A DNA stretch of 64,000 bases from Spongiibacter sp. IMCC21906. GTDB lineage: Bacteria > Pseudomonadota > Gammaproteobacteria > Pseudomonadales > Spongiibacteraceae. Each line of letters begins with the position of its first letter. Within the stretch, counting starts at the first letter, position 1. Below, one piece after another: positions 1-8,895 of the stretch. Below the pieces are notes generated by a model that had not been told where the DNA came from, ran no database searches, and worked only from the letters and a program-made list of their open reading frames with translations. The stretch covers positions 1,751,001 to 1,815,000 of the forward strand of contig NZ_CP011477.1 in assembly GCF_001010805.1 (NCBI RefSeq). Direction: 5' to 3'. The translations under genes and the position numbers were made by a program.

Positions 1-1
1 T

Positions 2-658
2 GTCGGTGAGGTGTTGTCATCCAGCATTGTGGCCGATGCTATGAACTGGGGGGCAGAGGTTATGGATTGCTATCGCTATCTGCTGGATAAGAAAACCGGC
101 GCGTCGATGATGACGATCCCTTTTGCCCACACCATGGATGCGTTCTGTTTTACCCTTGGCGAATTTACCCAGCTGTCGGCGACGACGGCTACCCGGCGCA
201 AGCAGGTCAAATTGCTAGAAACCGGTGAGATGATTCCCAGCGATGTGGCAGATCAGCTGGCATTACAGGGCATTTTGCAAAATGGCGCGGTGGCGTCGGT
301 GCATTTTCGGGGTGGCATGTCCCGATCTACCCATTTTTTATGGGAGATTAACGGTACCGAAGGTGACCTGGTGATTCGGGCAGATGGTGGCCATATCCAA
401 ATGTTGCCGCTACGTCTCTTTGGCAGCCAAGGCGATGCGCCCTTGGCCGAATTGCCGGTGCCAACATCTTACGATCCCGTGGCTGGCTTATTGCCAGATG
501 GCCCCTCAGCCAGTGTGGGTCGAGCCTATTCCCGGCTATCCCTGGATCGGGAGGGATCGCAGCAGCTTCCTAGTTTTGACGATGCCGTGCTGCGGCACCG
601 GATGATCGATGCGATTGAACGCGCTGCTGCAACGGGTAAGGCCCAAACTTATCTGTAA
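2..658 (+). CDS. Gfo/Idh/MocA-family oxidoreductase, C-terminal part (5' end outside window)
   Basis: The reading frame is open to the left edge of the window, so only the C-terminal part of the gene is visible. The visible residues resemble the substrate-binding C-terminal domain of Gfo/Idh/MocA (Gal80-like) dehydrogenases: an alpha/beta region with GAEVMDCYRYLLDK, then strands such as ASVHFRGG and FLWEINGTEGDLVI, and a closing helix DAVLRHRMIDAIERAAATGK. The latter is the typical end of this family. The NAD(P)-binding Rossmann domain would lie upstream. The substrate cannot be told from this half. A GTG at position 11 could be mistaken for a start, but it lies inside the domain and has no ribosome-binding site. 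Family call fairly secure, function unknown. Confidence 0.72.
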   Translation, partial: VGEVLSSSIVADAMNWGAEVMDCYRYLLDKKTGASMMTIPFAHTMDAFCFTLGEFTQLSATTATRRKQVKLLETGEMIPSDVADQLALQGILQNGAVASVHFRGGMSRSTHFLWEINGTEGDLVIRADGGHIQMLPLRLFGSQGDAPLAELPVPTSYDPVAGLLPDGPSASVGRAYSRLSLDREGSQQLPSFDDAVLRHRMIDAIERAAATGKAQTYL

Positions 659-1176
659 TATTTCTACGTTTTCAGCCACGTTGTCTGCAATATGCGTGGC
701 GGTTGCTTGTTTTTTTAAACGACTGCCGCTGCAAAGCAGGCGAGAAATTCTAAAGGGTATTACATACACTACCCATTAAGCTGCGCCCACTCAGCGATAA
801 GCCAGTCATCAATAAACGGCTGCAAGCCGCGATGTTGCTACCTCCTCAAGCTCATCTTTACTGACAGCAGCCCTCGTTTTGCGTGACCCAAAGGCCGGTA
901 ATTACGGTAGCTGCGTTATTTTTGTCATTGATGGTAAAACTCCCGTTGTGTCCTCATTTTCGTCGAAATAACGCAGATCACTGCTCTATGTGTCGTCAAG
1001 GTTCTGATAAGGCCTTTAGCCGCGCTATTGATCTAAAACATTTTTTTTGCACTAATTACTTATTCTGTGCCATTAATATATAGCTTGCGAACTACTGTGC
1101 TCAGAAGTTCGCTATGATGTACTCGGGTTCCGAGATAAGGAATCGCTGATAACTATAAAGAAAGAGAGGGTGCCGT
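659..1176. other. Intergenic region, no supported gene
   Basis: This 518-base gap separates the oxidoreductase from the acyltransferase. A weak stem (GCCACG at 675-680 with CGTGGC at 695-700, followed about ten bases later by a run of T at 710-716) may terminate the upstream gene. A small frame at 883-1083 encodes 66 residues with no recognisable domain and no good ribosome-binding site, so it is not called. The stretch from about 1020 to 1170 is AT-rich and probably carries the promoter of the next gene. Confidence 0.4.
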
Positions 1177-2523
1177 ATGATGAAACTCGCCGATGCTGGC
1201 TTTTTACTTACCGATACAACGCGGAGTAATGCCCAAGTCAGTATGCTGACAACGTGGTATTTACCCAAAAATGCGAAAGAAGACTTTTTGTCCAGCTTGG
1301 TGGAGCAATGGCGCAAGAGCGTAAAATTTGCTGAGCCGTTTAATTTACGTCTTAAGCCGGGGATTTTGCCAGATTGGGAGGTTTTAACCGCCGATCAAAT
1401 TGACTTGGACTATCACCTGCGTCATTCGGCATTGCCCAAGCCCGGCGGCGAAAAAGAGTTAGGTATTCTGGCATCGCGACTGCATTCCAATCCCCTCGAT
1501 AAAAAGCGACCGCTCTGGGAAATGCATGTTATTGAAGGCCTGGAGCGCGGGCGCTTTGCGGTGTTTTTGAAATTGCACCATTCTCAAATTGACGGCATGG
1601 GCGCCATCCGTATGTTAGAGCGGTTTTTGTCGCCGTCACCAACGGCGAATGACCTGCCCGCTTGGTGGGAGGTGGCACCGCGCAAGAGTGCTCCCGCGCC
1701 AGAAGAGCCCGCTAAAAAGAAAATCAGTTTTAAGAAAATCCCCCGTGTCGATAAATTGATGGGGGCGTTGGGCGACGCCTATTTAAACTCAAACCCTTAT
1801 AATGCAGCGCCATTCTCAGCGCCGATGACACCGTTAAATGTGCGTCTGGGGCCCGCTCGTCGGGTGGCAACTCAGCTCTATGCGGTAGAACGATTAAAGA
1901 AAATAGCCAAAGCGGCCAGCGTGTCGATGAACGATGTGGTGTTGTGTATTTGCGCGGGAGGTCTGCGTCGCTATCTAATCGAAAACGATCAGCTTCCCAC
2001 AAAAACCATGACCACGGGGGTGCCGGTTTCGGTTCGCGACAATGAACAAGTCGGTAACGCCATCACCTTTATGTTGGCTAAACTTTATACCGATATTGAA
2101 GACCATGAGGAGCGGTTGCAGGAAATTCACCACTCCACGTTGCTGGCCAAAGATCGCCTGCACGGCTTGCCGGATAAAGGCAGCCGGGAGATGTTTGGTG
2201 CTGCCATTATGGGACCGTATATGGCGCAGCTGGGCCTGCAAATGGCGGGACGGTTCAGACCGGTGCATAACATTGTTATTTCAAATGTTCCCGGTCCGGA
2301 TAAGCCCTATTATATGTATGGAGCCAAGCTGGAGGCCTTCTTTCCTATCTCGGCAATTATGGATGGCCAAGCTCTTAATATTACCTTTTTGAGCTATGCC
2401 GGTTACTACGGTGTGGGTTTTACCGCTTGTCGGGAGGCCTTACCGAGCATGCAGCGAATTGCGGTATACACCGGGGAGTGTCTTGAAGAGTTGGAAGCGT
2501 CGCTGGGTTTAACCGAGAAGTAA
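1177..2523 (+). CDS. Wax ester synthase / diacylglycerol acyltransferase (WS/DGAT family)
   Basis: Bifunctional acyl-CoA:alcohol / acyl-CoA:diacylglycerol O-acyltransferase that makes wax esters or triacylglycerol storage lipids at the inner face of the membrane. The active-site motif HHxxxDG is present as HHSQIDG at residues 134-140. Two other family hallmarks are clear: PLDKKRPLWE upstream of it, and NIVISNVPGP in the C-terminal half (WES_acyltransf followed by the DUF1298-type domain). At 448 residues it is close to the usual 450-500. The ATG follows a GAGAGG ribosome-binding site at a good distance. It stands alone between a gap and a terminator. Neighbouring genes (esterase lipoprotein, GMC oxidoreductase, sterol-desaturase homologue) also suggest neutral-lipid or sterol chemistry. 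Wax ester and TAG activities cannot be separated by sequence. Confidence 0.92.
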   Translation: MMKLADAGFLLTDTTRSNAQVSMLTTWYLPKNAKEDFLSSLVEQWRKSVKFAEPFNLRLKPGILPDWEVLTADQIDLDYHLRHSALPKPGGEKELGILASRLHSNPLDKKRPLWEMHVIEGLERGRFAVFLKLHHSQIDGMGAIRMLERFLSPSPTANDLPAWWEVAPRKSAPAPEEPAKKKISFKKIPRVDKLMGALGDAYLNSNPYNAAPFSAPMTPLNVRLGPARRVATQLYAVERLKKIAKAASVSMNDVVLCICAGGLRRYLIENDQLPTKTMTTGVPVSVRDNEQVGNAITFMLAKLYTDIEDHEERLQEIHHSTLLAKDRLHGLPDKGSREMFGAAIMGPYMAQLGLQMAGRFRPVHNIVISNVPGPDKPYYMYGAKLEAFFPISAIMDGQALNITFLSYAGYYGVGFTACREALPSMQRIAVYTGECLEELEASLGLTEK

Positions 2524-2547
2524 TTAGCCCTAGCGCTTAGTTTGCTA

Positions 2548-2586
2548 CAGCCCCGTAATATCTCCGATGTTGCGGGGCTGTTTTTA
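2548..2586 (+). terminator. Rho-independent terminator after the WS/DGAT gene
   Basis: Inverted repeat CAGCCCCG (2548-2555) and CGGGGCTG (2573-2580) with a 17-base loop, followed directly by TTTTTA. It lies 24 bases after the stop codon. Confidence 0.8.
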
Positions 2587-2719
2587 TTTGAGAACTAACG
2601 CAATCTTCTAGCTACAGTTTATTGCTACTTTACTAACAATAATGCCGAGAGGGTTTTACTCTTTTTACGACAAAGGGTTTAGCGCTGCTTAAGATAATAA
2701 AAACGGAAGAGGTCGATTT

Positions 2720-4291
2720 GTGAGAGCACTCCCAAAACGTATTTTTGCCAGTGTGTTGGCCAGTACTATGATTGGCTGTGGTGGTGGCAGTAGTGGTGGG
2801 TCGGGAGGCGGTGTTGATAACGCCGTGAGCGTGACGCCAACAACGCCAGAAAATCTCGACACAAGCTGCGATGAAGCGACATTCCCGTCGTTGGCCTTAA
2901 CAAACTGCGAAGTGGGTAACTATGCCCGTACTCTGGAGGCGACCACCGAGCAGCTGGATGTGGCTTTTGGCGTTCGCGTTGCCGAACAGATGGTGACCAA
3001 CCTCGCTAATTTTACCCAGCGAGCACTTGATGATCCAAGTTGGTTGTCGCCATTGTCGGGGAATACTCCAGTGACGCCGGTGTGTGCCAGCTGGGATCTG
3101 CATTGTGTTGGCGATCCCTTTCGCTATCCCGAGGCAGATGGGCCGGATGGCGCCGGGTTTTATGAAAATGAAGCCCATGTTCAGCCCGTTGTGTTTTATG
3201 ACCGTGATTGCGCTCGGCTGTCGGGACGGGTATGGATGCCCAGAAATGCTGATGAAGGTCGCTTGCCAGCGGTGGTGATTACACCGGGCTCGTTCCAAGC
3301 GACGGAAACGGCTTATTGGTGGCTTGCTCAGCGTTTGGTGCGGGGAGGTTACATGGTGATGACCTTCGATGCTCGGGGGCAGGGCATGTCTGATTTTCAA
3401 ACACCCAGCTTTCAGCAGGGCAGCAATTTAAACGGCAAAGTGTTTTGGGAGGGACAGGTCGATGCCATAGATTTTATATTATCCTCACCTGAGCAGCCGT
3501 ATATTCACGACCAAAACTGCGCGGATAGCTACCCAACGATAAGCAATAACCACAACCCTTTTTATGAAAACCTGGATCCGAACCGCTTGGGTATTGCCGG
3601 TCACTCCTTGGGCGCCATCGGCGTGTCTGTGGTACAAGGTTATGGTGGCGAGGGGGCTGCGCCTTGGCCGGGCACGCAAACCACAGAAAACCCCGTTAAG
3701 GTCGCTGTGGCCCTCGACAGTCTGGTCACCCCCGATGTTGAAGGCTTTGCCCCGGCGAGCAATCTAGGGCTGAGCAATGAGCTGACTCAGATTGTGATTG
3801 ATGCTGGTATTCAAGCGGAGGCACCGGCATTTAATGCCAATGTGCCAGCACTCAGTTTTGCGGCAGATTACGCCGTTGCTCCTATTACCTATTTAACGCC
3901 GCCAGACCCTCAGGGCCACAAACAGGTGTTTGATGTGTGGACGGCGGCGGATCAAGCAATTTATGTGATTAGCTTTCAAGGCACCACGCATTTTGACTTC
4001 AGCTTATTTTTGGCAGCACCGGCAACATCCTGGTGTGCAGACACCAGTACAGGTGCCTGTCGGGGCAGCTGGGGGCGTGAGGCCATTGAATATTACTCGC
4101 TTGCTTGGTTCGACCGCTGGTTAAAACAGGCCGGTGAGGCAGGTTATGACGATGCCGATGCACGCTTGGTCGACGATGCGGGTGAGCATGGCGCGACCAA
4201 AATGAGTTTCTATTTTGAGTCTGCCCGCAATTTTGTGGATCGTGGCGGCAAGCGGCAACGCTGTGACAATATTCGCGCAGGCTGTTTGTAA
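2720..4291 (+). CDS. Lipoprotein alpha/beta-hydrolase (esterase-like)
   Basis: Predicted cell-envelope hydrolase. It begins with GTG after a GAAGAGG ribosome-binding site. The N-terminus has a short hydrophobic signal ending in a loose lipobox (MIGC, residues 17-20), followed by a Gly/Ser-rich linker, as in exported lipoproteins. The catalytic part is an alpha/beta-hydrolase: nucleophile elbow GHSLG with Ser296, an upstream oxyanion region PAVVITPGSF, and a likely catalytic His in TTHFDFS near the C-terminus. Several Cys pairs are spaced as expected for an exported protein. The fold resembles large dienelactone-hydrolase or acetyl-esterase-like lipoproteins; the substrate is unknown. It lies between a WS/DGAT gene and a GMC oxidoreductase in the same direction, which may point to lipid or steryl-ester hydrolysis (inference). 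Confidence 0.8.
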   Translation: MRALPKRIFASVLASTMIGCGGGSSGGSGGGVDNAVSVTPTTPENLDTSCDEATFPSLALTNCEVGNYARTLEATTEQLDVAFGVRVAEQMVTNLANFTQRALDDPSWLSPLSGNTPVTPVCASWDLHCVGDPFRYPEADGPDGAGFYENEAHVQPVVFYDRDCARLSGRVWMPRNADEGRLPAVVITPGSFQATETAYWWLAQRLVRGGYMVMTFDARGQGMSDFQTPSFQQGSNLNGKVFWEGQVDAIDFILSSPEQPYIHDQNCADSYPTISNNHNPFYENLDPNRLGIAGHSLGAIGVSVVQGYGGEGAAPWPGTQTTENPVKVAVALDSLVTPDVEGFAPASNLGLSNELTQIVIDAGIQAEAPAFNANVPALSFAADYAVAPITYLTPPDPQGHKQVFDVWTAADQAIYVISFQGTTHFDFSLFLAAPATSWCADTSTGACRGSWGREAIEYYSLAWFDRWLKQAGEAGYDDADARLVDDAGEHGATKMSFYFESARNFVDRGGKRQRCDNIRAGCL

Positions 4292-4444
4292 GACGGTTTT
4301 GTAAAATGGCATCACTGCGGTCAGTGGGTATTCGTCCCTCCTTGACCGCTTCTTGTTTGGCTTCTTGCTCCCAGCTTTTTTGTGGCCACGACACCCATGT
4401 TGTCGGCATTGGTGCCCTAGGCCTCTTTTCTTTGTGCGCTGTTA

Positions 4445-6136
4445 ATGCTAAAAAGTGCAGCAAATAATGTTTACAGTGTAAATATGCCTAACAAACAAAA
4501 CAGCGCTTCTAAAATTCAATACGACTATGACGTGATCGTGATTGGCTCGGGCTTTGGCGGTAGTGTGTCTGCGCTGCGGCTGGCAGAGAAAGGCTACTCC
4601 GTTGCGGTAATGGAAATGGGCAGACGTTGGACTCCCGAGCGTTTACCCAGCAGTAATTGGCGGTTCTGGAAGTATCTCTGGCGTCCCGGTTTGGCACTGC
4701 GGGGCTTTTTTAGCTTGCGGGTGTTTCGTCACGTTATGGTTCTGCACGGCAATGCGGTTGGCGGCGGCTCGGTTACGTATGCCAATACCTTGTTGGTGCC
4801 GCCCAAGTCGGTTTGGGACGACGGCAGTTGGCGAGAGCTGGACGACTGGAATGCGGTGATGCCAGCCCACTATGCCACCGCAAAGAAAATGTTAGGCGTT
4901 ACCGAAAATCGCCGGCTGGGCGCCGCTGATAATGCCTTGCAAAAGATGGCAGCAGCGCAAGGGGTTGGAGAGAGTTTTTATCGCACCTCGGTGGGCGTTT
5001 TTTTTGGGGATGAGAGCGACGAAGGCGGTGGGCGACCCTACAAAGACCCTTATTTTGGTGGCGCTGGCCCAGAGCGTCATAGTTGCATTGCCTGCGGCGG
5101 CTGTATGACCGGCTGTAAATACAATGCTAAAAACTCGCTGGATAAAAACTATTTGTATCTGGCGGAGCAACTGGGCACCAAGGTTTATGAAGAAACCCGG
5201 GTCAATCGCGTCGAGCCCCTCAACGGCAGCGATGGCAGCGACGGTTATCATATTAGCACCGAAGATACCTTTGCGATGTTTAACAAAAAACGTCGCCGCT
5301 TTACCGCAAAAAAAGTGGTGTTTGCCGGTAGCTCCCTGGGGACCCAGGCGCTGTTATTTCAGCTAAAACAATCTGGCGCGATGCCCCATATTTCCGACCA
5401 GCTGGGCAACCGGGTTCGCACTAATGCAGAATCTTTGCTGGCAGTGAGGATGCCGGGTGGCGAGGATATGTCCAAAGGCATTGCGATTGGTTCGGGCATT
5501 TATCTTAAAGATAATACTCATATCGAAGCAGTTCGATACGGTGCGGGTCACGATTTAATGGGGCTGTTGTTTACGCCGTTAACTCACGGTAAACCGGGGC
5601 CGGGGCGAATCCTGTTATGGCTGGCGACCTGTTTTAAGCTGTTATTTACCCGGCCGAGCTTGTTTATCAAAAGCCTGAATCCAAAAGGCTTTGCCCAGCA
5701 ATCCATTATTTTTCTGTGTATGCAGACTATTGATGGTTATTTGAATATGCGCTGGCGGCGACCCTGGTATTTCCCCTTTAAAAAAATGCTTTGTTCTGAG
5801 GGCGATAGAATTCCCACCTATATTCCCACGGCCAATGAATTTGTCGATCGTAGCGCCGATATCATGGGGGGAGTAGGGGCCAGTACCATTACCGAAATTC
5901 TGTTTAATGTGCCGGCCACAGCCCACTGCATGGGTGGCTGCGCCATGGGCGAGAATGCAAACAATGGCGTCATAGACAGAGAAAACCGTTTGTTTGGCTA
6001 TCGTAACGCCTATGTGTGTGATGGCTCGATGCTGGGGGCTAATTTGGGCGTCAATCCCAGTTTGACCATTACCGCCTTAACTGAGCGGGCTATGAGTTTT
6101 ATTCCTGCTAAGGACTCAGCCAGCAACGGCGGATAG
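4445..6136 (+). CDS. GMC-family FAD oxidoreductase, cholesterol-oxidase-like
   Basis: Flavoprotein that would oxidise an alcohol, possibly a sterol. The FAD-binding motif GSGFGG is at residues 34-39, followed by the GMC signature region VGGGSVTYANTL. The C-terminal GMC_oxred_C segment has HCMGGCAMG and a second FAD-contact stretch NAYVCDGSMLGANLGVNPSLTI. A cluster C214-x2-C217-x2-C220-x3-C224 (HSCIACGGCMTGC) sits in the middle. Such a cluster is seen in the ChoD/cholesterol-oxidase-like branch and looks like a ferredoxin-type iron-sulfur site. Length 563 fits that branch. A second ATG at 4484 (residue 14) is an equally plausible start because neither has a strong ribosome-binding site. Substrate not shown by sequence. 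Confidence 0.85.
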   Translation: MLKSAANNVYSVNMPNKQNSASKIQYDYDVIVIGSGFGGSVSALRLAEKGYSVAVMEMGRRWTPERLPSSNWRFWKYLWRPGLALRGFFSLRVFRHVMVLHGNAVGGGSVTYANTLLVPPKSVWDDGSWRELDDWNAVMPAHYATAKKMLGVTENRRLGAADNALQKMAAAQGVGESFYRTSVGVFFGDESDEGGGRPYKDPYFGGAGPERHSCIACGGCMTGCKYNAKNSLDKNYLYLAEQLGTKVYEETRVNRVEPLNGSDGSDGYHISTEDTFAMFNKKRRRFTAKKVVFAGSSLGTQALLFQLKQSGAMPHISDQLGNRVRTNAESLLAVRMPGGEDMSKGIAIGSGIYLKDNTHIEAVRYGAGHDLMGLLFTPLTHGKPGPGRILLWLATCFKLLFTRPSLFIKSLNPKGFAQQSIIFLCMQTIDGYLNMRWRRPWYFPFKKMLCSEGDRIPTYIPTANEFVDRSADIMGGVGASTITEILFNVPATAHCMGGCAMGENANNGVIDRENRLFGYRNAYVCDGSMLGANLGVNPSLTITALTERAMSFIPAKDSASNGG

Positions 6137-6222
6137 CCTGCTTACAGCCCTTAAACAGCCTGTCGTGGTTCTCTATCCCAGTTGAGAAGGCTACACTAAC
6201 TTCAAATGGAATGAGGTTAGTG

Positions 6223-6933
6223 ATGAATTCAGATTACAAAGATACCCACCGGCTCAGCCAATTTTTAGCCTATTCACTGTATGCGCAACTGGCTGTATTG
6301 GCGTTGATGTTGTTTTCACACTATCTGCAGCTGCAATTATTTTACGATTTTAAAAGCGGCATATATGTCACCGACTATCAAGCAACAATCGATGCCGAGG
6401 CCAGTGACCGTCGGCAGATGATTATCGGTGGCGTTTACATGCTGTCCTTTCTTGTGTCTGGCATCCTGATTTTGCGCTGGATATACAGTGCCAATCACAA
6501 CAGCCGTCAACTGGGCGCCGAAAAAATGGACTTTAGCCCCGGCTGGGCCGTGGGCTGGTATTTTGTGCCCATTGCCAACCTGTGGAAGCCCTATCAGGCT
6601 ATGAAGGAAATTTGGCAAACCAGCCATCATTTGCAGAACTGGTCTACCAGTAAAGTCCCTCCGTTATTGTTTGTCTGGTGGCTGCTGTGGTTGTTTTCAG
6701 GCTTGTTTAGCAATATTGCTCTTCGTAAGTTAAATGAGAGCAGTGCCATCGACGAGTTCATTACCATGAGCTATTTTCAAATGGCTGATGCGGTGGTGAA
6801 TGGCATATTGATTCTGGTGTTTTTGAAAGTCGTCAGTGCGATACAGACTGCTCAGGAAACGCGTTATGCTGAACAAAAGGGGCTTGAGCAAGAACAGCTT
6901 GCTGTTGAGCACCGCAGCAGCGAGACCGAATAA
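6223..6933 (+). CDS. DUF4328 domain membrane protein
   Basis: Integral membrane protein of unknown function. Four or more hydrophobic segments are visible. The family signature is the block GWAVGWYFVPIANLWKPYQA and the following WQTS..LL..WW segment, typical of DUF4328. The ATG at 6223 is preferred because GAGG lies seven bases before it; an in-frame ATG twelve bases upstream (6211) would place the ribosome-binding site inside the gene. The C-terminal tail is charged and cytoplasm-like. It converges with the sterol-desaturase gene, whose stop codon lies only five bases away, with no clear terminator between them. No partner can be inferred. Confidence 0.75.
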   Translation: MNSDYKDTHRLSQFLAYSLYAQLAVLALMLFSHYLQLQLFYDFKSGIYVTDYQATIDAEASDRRQMIIGGVYMLSFLVSGILILRWIYSANHNSRQLGAEKMDFSPGWAVGWYFVPIANLWKPYQAMKEIWQTSHHLQNWSTSKVPPLLFVWWLLWLFSGLFSNIALRKLNESSAIDEFITMSYFQMADAVVNGILILVFLKVVSAIQTAQETRYAEQKGLEQEQLAVEHRSSETE

Positions 6934-6938
6934 ATCTG

Positions 6939-7742
6939 TTAATTAGCCGTTTTGTTAGGGTTGCGTAGGGGTTGATAAAGAAGTTGATCTATCCGCTGCT
7001 CGGTATTCAGGCGAAATTCTTTTAAGCCTATTTCCATCTCCTGATGCCCCAGGCTTGGCTGGGCACAATAACTGCTGAAAATCCGGTCCCAGCAACTGAG
7101 ATTAAAACCGAAATTAGAGTCAGTCTCTTTTTGAATACTGGAGTGGTGTACCCGGTGCATATCGGGGGTCACAATAAACCAGCGCAGCCATTGGTCGACT
7201 TTTTTGGGAATATAAATATTGCCGTGATTGAATATCGAGCTGACATTCAACAGCACCTCAAAGATCAATACCCCGATAATGGGCGCACCAAGGATAAAAA
7301 TAATCACGGCTTTGAATAACAATGACAACATGATTTCCAGCGGGTGAAAGCGAATACCGGTGCTAAAGTCGAAGCCAGTATCGGAGTGGTGTACCCGGTG
7401 CAGCCGCCACAACCACGGCACAAGATGAAACAAGCGGTGCTGAAACCAGATAGCCAGATCCAATGCGATAATGCTGAGAAAAATGGCGATTAAAGGGCCG
7501 GGATGTATGTGGTTAAGCAAGCCCCAGCCCCGTTCTTGCGCCAGCGCCGCAAAACCCAAGGCGGAACTCGGGAAGATGATTCTGGCCAAAACACTGTTGA
7601 ATATCAGTAAACCGGCATTGCTAAACCAGCGCTTTCGGCCCACAGGCGGGAGGCTGCGCCGGGGTTTAAGCCCTTCCCACAGTGCGATAAGCAAGATGAT
7701 GCCGATGGCTGCGGTCAGTCTGATGTAGGCATCATTTTCCAC
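6939..7742 (-). CDS. Sterol desaturase / fatty acid hydroxylase family protein
   Basis: Membrane di-iron oxygenase that would hydroxylate or desaturate a lipid or sterol-like substrate. The eight-histidine metal signature is visible as HRLFH, HRVHH and a second HRVHH, each following a hydrophobic segment. Four membrane spans are expected. The 267 residues fit the family. It starts with ATG on the minus strand and is transcribed alone, convergent with the DUF4328 gene and divergent from the arsS operon. Its place beside a cholesterol-oxidase-like GMC protein is suggestive, but no substrate can be read from sequence. Confidence 0.87.
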   Translation of the reverse strand: MENDAYIRLTAAIGIILLIALWEGLKPRRSLPPVGRKRWFSNAGLLIFNSVLARIIFPSSALGFAALAQERGWGLLNHIHPGPLIAIFLSIIALDLAIWFQHRLFHLVPWLWRLHRVHHSDTGFDFSTGIRFHPLEIMLSLLFKAVIIFILGAPIIGVLIFEVLLNVSSIFNHGNIYIPKKVDQWLRWFIVTPDMHRVHHSSIQKETDSNFGFNLSCWDRIFSSYCAQPSLGHQEMEIGLKEFRLNTEQRIDQLLYQPLRNPNKTAN

Positions 7743-7910
7743 CGTGTTATTACCGCCTCCGGGAGCTAAGAGTTTGTGCTTGATATGCTCGGCTTAGGCA
7801 CTTTATGCGTAGCAAGTAGGCTGCGAGCAAAAAACCTACTGGTATTGTAATAATTCGACTTTTAGCAACGTCTTATTGCACAGGCGAATTAAAATTAACA
7901 GGAGAGACTC

Positions 7911-8894
7911 ATGCATGCCACCCTGCCGCTTCTTGAAGTCAGCGATTTTCCGGCGATAAACCGCGGCCAGCTCGATACCCTCCAAGTGAATTTGGGTTAC
8001 AAGTGCAATCAGAGTTGCATTCACTGCCATGTTAACGCTGGGCCCCAGCGAACCGAGATGATGACGCCTGAGAATCTGGCGCTGATTTTACCGGTAATAA
8101 AGGCTCAAGGTATTTCTACCTTAGATTTGACTGGCGGCGCACCAGAACTCCATGAGCATTTTCGGCGTTTGGTGGCTGAAGCCAGTCAGGCGGGAGTGAA
8201 CGTCATTGATCGCTGTAATTTAACCATTTTGTTTGAGCCGGGGCAGGAAGATTTAGCGCCGTTTTTGGCTGAGCACAAAGTAGAGATTGTTGCATCACTG
8301 CCTTGCTACTCGCTGGAAAATGTCGATCAGCAACGGGGCAATGGTGTTTTTGATAAAAGCATTAAAGGGCTGCAGTGGCTCAATCGCTTGGGTTATGGCG
8401 TTGAGGGGTCGGGCTTGGTACTCAACCTGGTTTATAACCCGCAAGGTCCTTCATTACCGCCGAATCAGCAGGCATTAGAAGCGGATTACAAGCGCGAGTT
8501 ACAGGCTCACTTTGGCATTCAGTTCAATCAGCTGTTTGCCTTGGCCAATATGCCGATCAAACGCTTTGGCTCTACTTTAATCTCCAAAGGGCAGTTTGGT
8601 GATTATATGGATTTATTAAAAAACAATTTTTACGCCAGTAATCTCGACCAGCTGATGTGTAAAACCATGGTTAGTGTTGATTGGCAGGGCAATCTGTATG
8701 ACTGCGATTTTAATCAACAACTCGAACTGGGCTTGGGCTCAACACTGGGGGTTGATACAACGCAGTTGGGCAATCCGCAACGGCATTTGCGCGACCTGCT
8801 TAATGGCAGTGTAAACGGTGACGGCATTCGGGTTGCCGATCATTGCTTTGCTTGTACCGCGGGGCAGGGTAGTAGCTGTGGTGGTGCGCTCTAG
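7911..8894 (+). CDS. arsS: ArsS-type radical SAM protein (arsenosugar biosynthesis family)
   Basis: Radical S-adenosylmethionine enzyme of the TIGR04167/DUF3641 family, named for arsenosugar biosynthesis. The [4Fe-4S]/SAM motif CxxxCxxC is CNQSCIHC (C32, C36, C39), followed by a GG-type SAM contact LTGGAPEL. The C-terminal tail has the family's Cys-rich motif CFACTAGQGSSCGGAL. Some homologues carry selenocysteine in this tail; here the codon is an ordinary TGC. Start ATG with AGGAGAG eleven bases before it. First gene of a five-gene operon; the next start follows the stop with one base between. An arsM methyltransferase, the usual supplier of dimethylarsinous substrate, is not in the window, so the true substrate may be different or arsM may lie elsewhere. 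Confidence 0.88.
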   Translation: MHATLPLLEVSDFPAINRGQLDTLQVNLGYKCNQSCIHCHVNAGPQRTEMMTPENLALILPVIKAQGISTLDLTGGAPELHEHFRRLVAEASQAGVNVIDRCNLTILFEPGQEDLAPFLAEHKVEIVASLPCYSLENVDQQRGNGVFDKSIKGLQWLNRLGYGVEGSGLVLNLVYNPQGPSLPPNQQALEADYKRELQAHFGIQFNQLFALANMPIKRFGSTLISKGQFGDYMDLLKNNFYASNLDQLMCKTMVSVDWQGNLYDCDFNQQLELGLGSTLGVDTTQLGNPQRHLRDLLNGSVNGDGIRVADHCFACTAGQGSSCGGAL

Positions 8895-8895
8895 C

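Noticed and set aside
883-1083. Plus-strand frame of 66 residues upstream of the WS/DGAT gene
   Set aside because: No ribosome-binding site or recognisable domain; likely chance.
2720-2900. Gly/Ser-rich stretch after the lipobox of the hydrolase considered as a repeat-protein domain
   Set aside because: It is a short flexible linker, common after the lipid anchor of exported lipoproteins.
3999-4463. Long minus-strand frame of 154 residues under the end of the hydrolase gene
   Set aside because: Antisense to a well-supported lipoprotein hydrolase and without a plausible start; a shadow frame.
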